Below are positions 60,772-64,000 of a DNA stretch of 64,000 bases, piece by piece; the stretch's first letter is position 1; each line of letters opens with the position of its first letter. The notes beneath the pieces are model-generated. The model did no database searches, was not told the origin of the DNA, and saw only the letters and a program-made list of their open reading frames with translations. The position numbers were made by a program, and so were the translations under genes. Source of the stretch: Nitrospira sp. (GTDB taxonomy: Bacteria; Nitrospirota; Nitrospiria; Nitrospirales; Nitrospiraceae); contig CP126122.1 of NCBI GenBank assembly GCA_030123565.1, forward strand, positions 3,672,800 to 3,736,799, given 5' to 3'.

Positions 60772-62577
60772 CTACCGAGCGACCATCAGCAAATGTTCCA
60801 CCACAGGCCCCAATGCCAGGGCCGGAACGAAGGTCAGTGCGCCTACCATGATCACCACCCCGACCAGCAACCCCACAAAAAGCGGCGTATGAGTCGGGAG
60901 CGTACCCAGGCCAGGCGGCACGATCTTTTTTCGCGCCAGTGATCCGGCTAGCGCCAATGTCGGAATCGCCAACCAGAATCTGGAGACCAGCATCGTCAGA
61001 GCACCGGTCAGGTTGTAGAACGGAGTATTGGCATTCAATCCCCCGAAGGCGCTGCCGTTGTTGTTGCCCTGGGAGGTGTAGGCATACAGAATTTCGCTGA
61101 AACCATGCGCGCCCGGATTGAGAATGGACGACGTGCCGGACTCAGTCACAACCGCCACTGCCGTGAACCCAAGGACGATGATGGGCATGATGAGGATCAA
61201 CAGCGCCGCCATCTTCATGTCGTAGGGCTCGATCTTTTTCCCCAGGTATTCCGGGGTCCGGCCTACCATGAGGCCCGCGATGAACACCGCGATGATCGCG
61301 AAAACGAGCATCCCGTAGAGGCCCGAGCCGACCCCGCCCACAATCACCTCGCCGAATTGCATCATGAACAGCGGGACCAAACCGCCGAGTGGTGTGAATG
61401 AATCGTGCATGGAATTCACCGCTCCGGTGGATGTGGCCGTCGTCGCGGTGGCAAAGAGCGCCGAACGGGAGACCCCGAAACGAACTTCCTTTCCTTCCAT
61501 GTTGCCGCCCGGCTGCGTACTCCCGGCTGTCTGCTCGACACCCCACGCAGTCAGGCGTGGATTTCCTGCGGACTCGGCCCAATAGGCTCCCAGAACGAAG
61601 AGGGCCAGCACACTCAGCATCGCAGCGAGGATGGCCCAGCCCTGCCTGGTGTCTCCGACCATTGTTCCGAATGTGTAGGTGAAAGAAGCGGCGATTAGGG
61701 TTTCAGCTAGGATCAGAATGAAATCGGTCAGCGGCGTCGGGCTTTCATAGGGATGGGCGGCATTGGCATTAAAAAATCCGCCGCCGTTGGTTCCGAGGTG
61801 CTTGATGGCCACTTGTGACGCAGCCGGACCGACGGCCAAGGCTTGTTCAGTCCCTATTGTTGATTCGGTCTTGGCGACCCCCTTCTCGTCCAAGACCGGC
61901 TGCCCTGCGGCATCGACTACCGGTCTGTCATAGGTCACGGGCTGAAGGAGAGCGGTCTGGTGAAAAGACCCGAAGGTCTGAACCGTTCCCTGTGAGACGA
62001 GGACCAGCGCGAGAATGGCTGCCAGCGGTAGTAAGATGTACAGGGTGCTGCGGGTCAGATCGACCCAGAAATTGCCGATGGTCGCAGCCGTTCGAGCCGT
62101 TAACCCGCGGATGAGCGCGACCAGCATGGCCATGCCTGTCGCGGCAGAGACGAAGTTCTGGACCGTCAGGCCGAGCATTTGCGTGAGATAACTGAGCGTC
62201 GACTCTCCGGCATAGGCCTGCCAGTTCGTATTGGTGATGAAGCTCGAGGCGGTGTTGAACGCCAGGTCGGGCGCCACCGCCCCGAAAGCCGACGGGTTGA
62301 GCGGCAGAAATCCCTGCAGTCGCTGCAACGCATAGAGTGCGACCAACCCCGTGACATTGAAGAACAACATGGCCACGGCATAGGTCTTCCAATTCATGTC
62401 CTCGGTTGCACGCACGCCGCAGACACGATAGATCAGGCGTTCGAAGGGTCCCATTACCCGATCCATTCCGCAGGCCTGGCCCCTGTAGACACGTGCCATG
62501 TACCAACCCAGCGGCTTGACCAACGCCACCAGGACGAAAAAGAAGAGTCCGATTTGAGCCAACCCGTTGATCGTCAT
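60772..62577 (-). CDS. kdpA: Potassium channel-like subunit KdpA
   Basis: This encodes 601 residues from ATG 62577, which overlaps the stop of kdpF (TAATG). Ten or more membrane helices are present. Selectivity-filter-related motifs include [16 protein letters not shown], the conserved block [20 protein letters not shown], and [13 protein letters not shown]. KdpA binds potassium and passes it toward KdpB. It is complete and similar in length to the E. coli protein. Confidence 0.97.
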   Translation of the reverse strand: MTINGLAQIGLFFFVLVALVKPLGWYMARVYRGQACGMDRVMGPFERLIYRVCGVRATEDMNWKTYAVAMLFFNVTGLVALYALQRLQGFLPLNPSAFGAVAPDLAFNTASSFITNTNWQAYAGESTLSYLTQMLGLTVQNFVSAATGMAMLVALIRGLTARTAATIGNFWVDLTRSTLYILLPLAAILALVLVSQGTVQTFGSFHQTALLQPVTYDRPVVDAAGQPVLDEKGVAKTESTIGTEQALAVGPAASQVAIKHLGTNGGGFFNANAAHPYESPTPLTDFILILAETLIAASFTYTFGTMVGDTRQGWAILAAMLSVLALFVLGAYWAESAGNPRLTAWGVEQTAGSTQPGGNMEGKEVRFGVSRSALFATATTATSTGAVNSMHDSFTPLGGLVPLFMMQFGEVIVGGVGSGLYGMLVFAIIAVFIAGLMVGRTPEYLGKKIEPYDMKMAALLILIMPIIVLGFTAVAVVTESGTSSILNPGAHGFSEILYAYTSQGNNNGSAFGGLNANTPFYNLTGALTMLVSRFWLAIPTLALAGSLARKKIVPPGLGTLPTHTPLFVGLLVGVVIMVGALTFVPALALGPVVEHLLMVAR

Positions 62578-62666
62578 TAGAACCACTCCGCTTTCAGCAG
62601 CGCGATCATGAGGTACACCAACAACCCCAGTGACAACACTGCACCGAGCACGTACATCGCATTCAT
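62577..62666 (-). CDS. kdpF: KdpF, small stabilising subunit
   Basis: This encodes 29 residues, [20 protein letters not shown] followed by nine more ending KAEWF, a single membrane helix of the KdpF type. GGGGGTG precedes the ATG. The stop overlaps the start of kdpA. KdpF stabilises the KdpABC complex in the inner membrane. Confidence 0.88.
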   Translation of the reverse strand: MNAMYVLGAVLSLGLLVYLMIALLKAEWF

Positions 62667-62678
62667 GACCACACCCCC

Positions 62679-62759
62679 TTAGAGTCGGTCCAACGCAGAG
62701 ATGAGCCAGCCAGACAGCAGAAAAAATATGGCGGCGATCGTCAGATAGATGAGATCCAT
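62679..62759 (-). CDS. 26-residue membrane peptide upstream of kdpF
   Basis: This very short gene encodes [20 protein letters not shown] followed by SALDRL, one membrane helix with a charged end. AAGGAG lies seven bases before the ATG, and it ends 12 bases before kdpF. Similar MD-x-x-L-x-L... peptides stand before kdpF in other bacteria, to my knowledge without an assigned function. It is the first gene of the kdp operon and may be a further subunit. Confidence 0.7.
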   Translation of the reverse strand: MDLIYLTIAAIFFLLSGWLISALDRL

Positions 62760-62894
62760 GTGAGTGCTCCTTGCCGGGACATAGAATTTAGCGTGGCGCG
62801 CTTCGCCCGAAACACATATCCGAGCGGTCGCCAACCGTCCCACATCTCTTCACGCTCCTTCCCTTTCACTCCATGCTCAAGGTAACGCGTAGAA

Positions 62895-62915
62895 AGTAAA
62901 AACGGTGTAAAAACT
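62895..62915 (-). promoter_or_regulatory. Candidate KdpE-binding site upstream of the kdp operon
   Basis: The minus strand reads TTTTTACACCGTTTTTAC, a direct repeat of TTTTTAC with eleven-base spacing. It resembles the T-rich TTTATAC/TTTTTACACC box bound by KdpE before the E. coli kdp genes. It lies about 136 bases before the small-peptide start, just after the stop of the beta-barrel gene. Confidence 0.45.
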
Positions 62916-62920
62916 GCTGC

Positions 62921-64000
62921 CTACGGCGAATCCAGCGTCCAGATCAGGCCAAAGATCAGCATGTGCTGTGCCGGCGTCAGGCCGATGACGCCGGGCGCTA
63001 TCTCGTTGCCCTTGAAAAATCCTCCGCCCGCTCCTGTGGACTCGTCGTACCGATATTCCAGACGCATGATCATGTTGGTCCATTTGTAGGGCACCTTGTA
63101 CTCGGTGGTCGTCGTGACCGCCTTGACCAACTGTTCCGCACCGGTCATGAGGCCGTTCCGATCCCAGTAAAACTCCGGCCTCAACGCTACAGCCCAAGGT
63201 CCACCGATATGCCACCGCACGGGAAAGGCCGCCCCCATGTAAAACTGACGGGGGTTGCCCGGAGCCGTGGCATTCTTCTGCGTGCCGATTTGATAGTCAC
63301 CTGCGATGGTCACGTCGTCGTTGACCTTCCATTCCACGATGGAGTCCGAGAAGGACCGCCAGAACTCCAGTGAGGTGTTCGATTGATCGGGGCCGTAATA
63401 GACCGTTTCTTTAAAGGTCCATGAGCCGCTGGGTTTATACGCGACCTGCGCGCCGTAACTCGGAAGATTGTTCGAGTTTTGCAGATGGAAATACTCATTG
63501 ACCACGAACACCGTCCCGGTCCATTGATCGTTAAACGGATAGACTGCATTGGCCCCGAACATCAGATAGGGAGAGTAGTCGGCGATCCAGGCGCGCGTGT
63601 AGTTGGCATTGTCCTTAGCATAGAGTGATTCGTACCCGATCAAGCTGTTGAACAATCCCGCTTGAACAGTCAGGCCGTTCCCGACCGGGGCGAGATAGGA
63701 CACATTCGCACGACCGAAATGCCGCAAGGCATCGGAACCCTGGACGTGCGGCGAATTGGTCCCAAACCCAAACGCGAGGGCGTCCTGTCCGCCATGGACG
63801 AGCAACTCCGCTCCCCATCGTGATTGCTCCGTCGGATCCTTTCGGCCATAGATGCCCGCCATGTTCAGATCCAATTCATTGACGCGCGGCGTTGTGCCAC
63901 GGTTCCGAAACAGATGGTTCTCGGGAAAGTTGAAATTCAACGAGTATCCCAGGTCCACAAATCCGCCATAGTGCCAGTCCGACTGCTGAGTCTTCTCCTG
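62921..64000 (-). CDS. Outer-membrane beta-barrel protein (BBP2 type), copy 2, 5' end outside the window
   Basis: The reading frame is open to the right edge, so the signal peptide and start are missing; 359 codons plus the stop are seen. The sequence parallels copy 1 at 53048 through its length, for example LGYSLNFNFPENHLF, RANVSYLAPVGNGLTVQAGLFNSLIGY, LEFWRSFSDSIVEWK and RPEFYWDRNG, and it also ends TLDSP. It is upstream of the kdp operon on the same strand, with the possible KdpE site just beyond its stop codon. Confidence 0.88.
   Translation of the reverse strand, partial: QEKTQQSDWHYGGFVDLGYSLNFNFPENHLFRNRGTTPRVNELDLNMAGIYGRKDPTEQSRWGAELLVHGGQDALAFGFGTNSPHVQGSDALRHFGRANVSYLAPVGNGLTVQAGLFNSLIGYESLYAKDNANYTRAWIADYSPYLMFGANAVYPFNDQWTGTVFVVNEYFHLQNSNNLPSYGAQVAYKPSGSWTFKETVYYGPDQSNTSLEFWRSFSDSIVEWKVNDDVTIAGDYQIGTQKNATAPGNPRQFYMGAAFPVRWHIGGPWAVALRPEFYWDRNGLMTGAEQLVKAVTTTTEYKVPYKWTNMIMRLEYRYDESTGAGGGFFKGNEIAPGVIGLTPAQHMLIFGLIWTLDSP

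Noticed and set aside
62760-62894. Riboswitch before the kdp operon (such as a c-di-AMP type)
   Set aside because: I could not find the conserved core of any known riboswitch in this leader; only a ribosome binding site and the T-rich box are evident.

Overview
The window looks like a chromosomal segment of a GC-rich Gram-negative bacterium with an outer membrane and an autotroph-like gene style. LptE, PqiB and PqiC lipoproteins and paired outer-membrane beta-barrels show the outer membrane. The gene content (pqi operon, sigma/DUF3619/DUF3106 cluster, glucosylglycerate-type osmolyte genes, kdp locus, many small secreted proteins of unknown function) reminds me of Nitrospira (Nitrospirota). 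That assignment is an inference from gene style, because no rRNA or other decisive marker is present.

Layout. 1-7067: end of a GGDEF protein, two exported proteins, a complete pqiA-pqiA-pqiB-pqiC lipid-transport operon, and a convergent ECF sigma / DUF3619-like / DUF3106 cluster. 7417-11916: one 1,499-residue TPR protein with a huge disordered linker. 12341-15565: phosphatase, TM-helix channel-like protein and GT81-like glycosyltransferase, together suggesting synthesis of glucosyl- or mannosyl-glycerate. 15797-17236: three small PilZ-like proteins in a row.

17274-29236 is a 12-kb integrated element bounded by a 23-bp direct repeat identical to the 3' end of tRNA-His(GTG). It carries a tyrosine integrase, two HTH/excisionase-like proteins, a replication module (initiator-like protein and DnaB helicase), a small terminase subunit with only a stump of a large-subunit gene, a DUF433/DUF5615 toxin-antitoxin pair, a secreted Sel1/trypsin protease, a serine recombinase and several unknown genes. 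No capsid or tail genes are present, so it is either a phage satellite or a cryptic prophage. Its integrase gene runs through the attachment core: integrated, the last residues come from antisense tRNA sequence, while the original 3' coding end lies in frame at the opposite edge of the element.

29460-34763: housekeeping genes (pyrF, rpsT, holA, lptE, leuS). 34986-40156: methyltransferase, a hybrid histidine kinase broken by three frameshifts, a HAD phosphatase and der. 40407-48067: exported proteins, an ECF sigma / zinc anti-sigma pair, a cytochrome c, an alcohol dehydrogenase and an SGNH protein. 48222-48930: a VapBC-type toxin-antitoxin module with a clear promoter and palindrome. 49190-52910: M20 peptidase, dehydrogenase and lipoproteins. 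53048-64000: the complete high-affinity potassium system (a 26-residue peptide, kdpF, kdpA, kdpB, kdpC, kdpD, kdpE, all on the minus strand) bracketed by two closely related outer-membrane beta-barrel genes. Two families of intergenic repeats occur at 48984-49167 and at 52923-53047 / 60652-60770.
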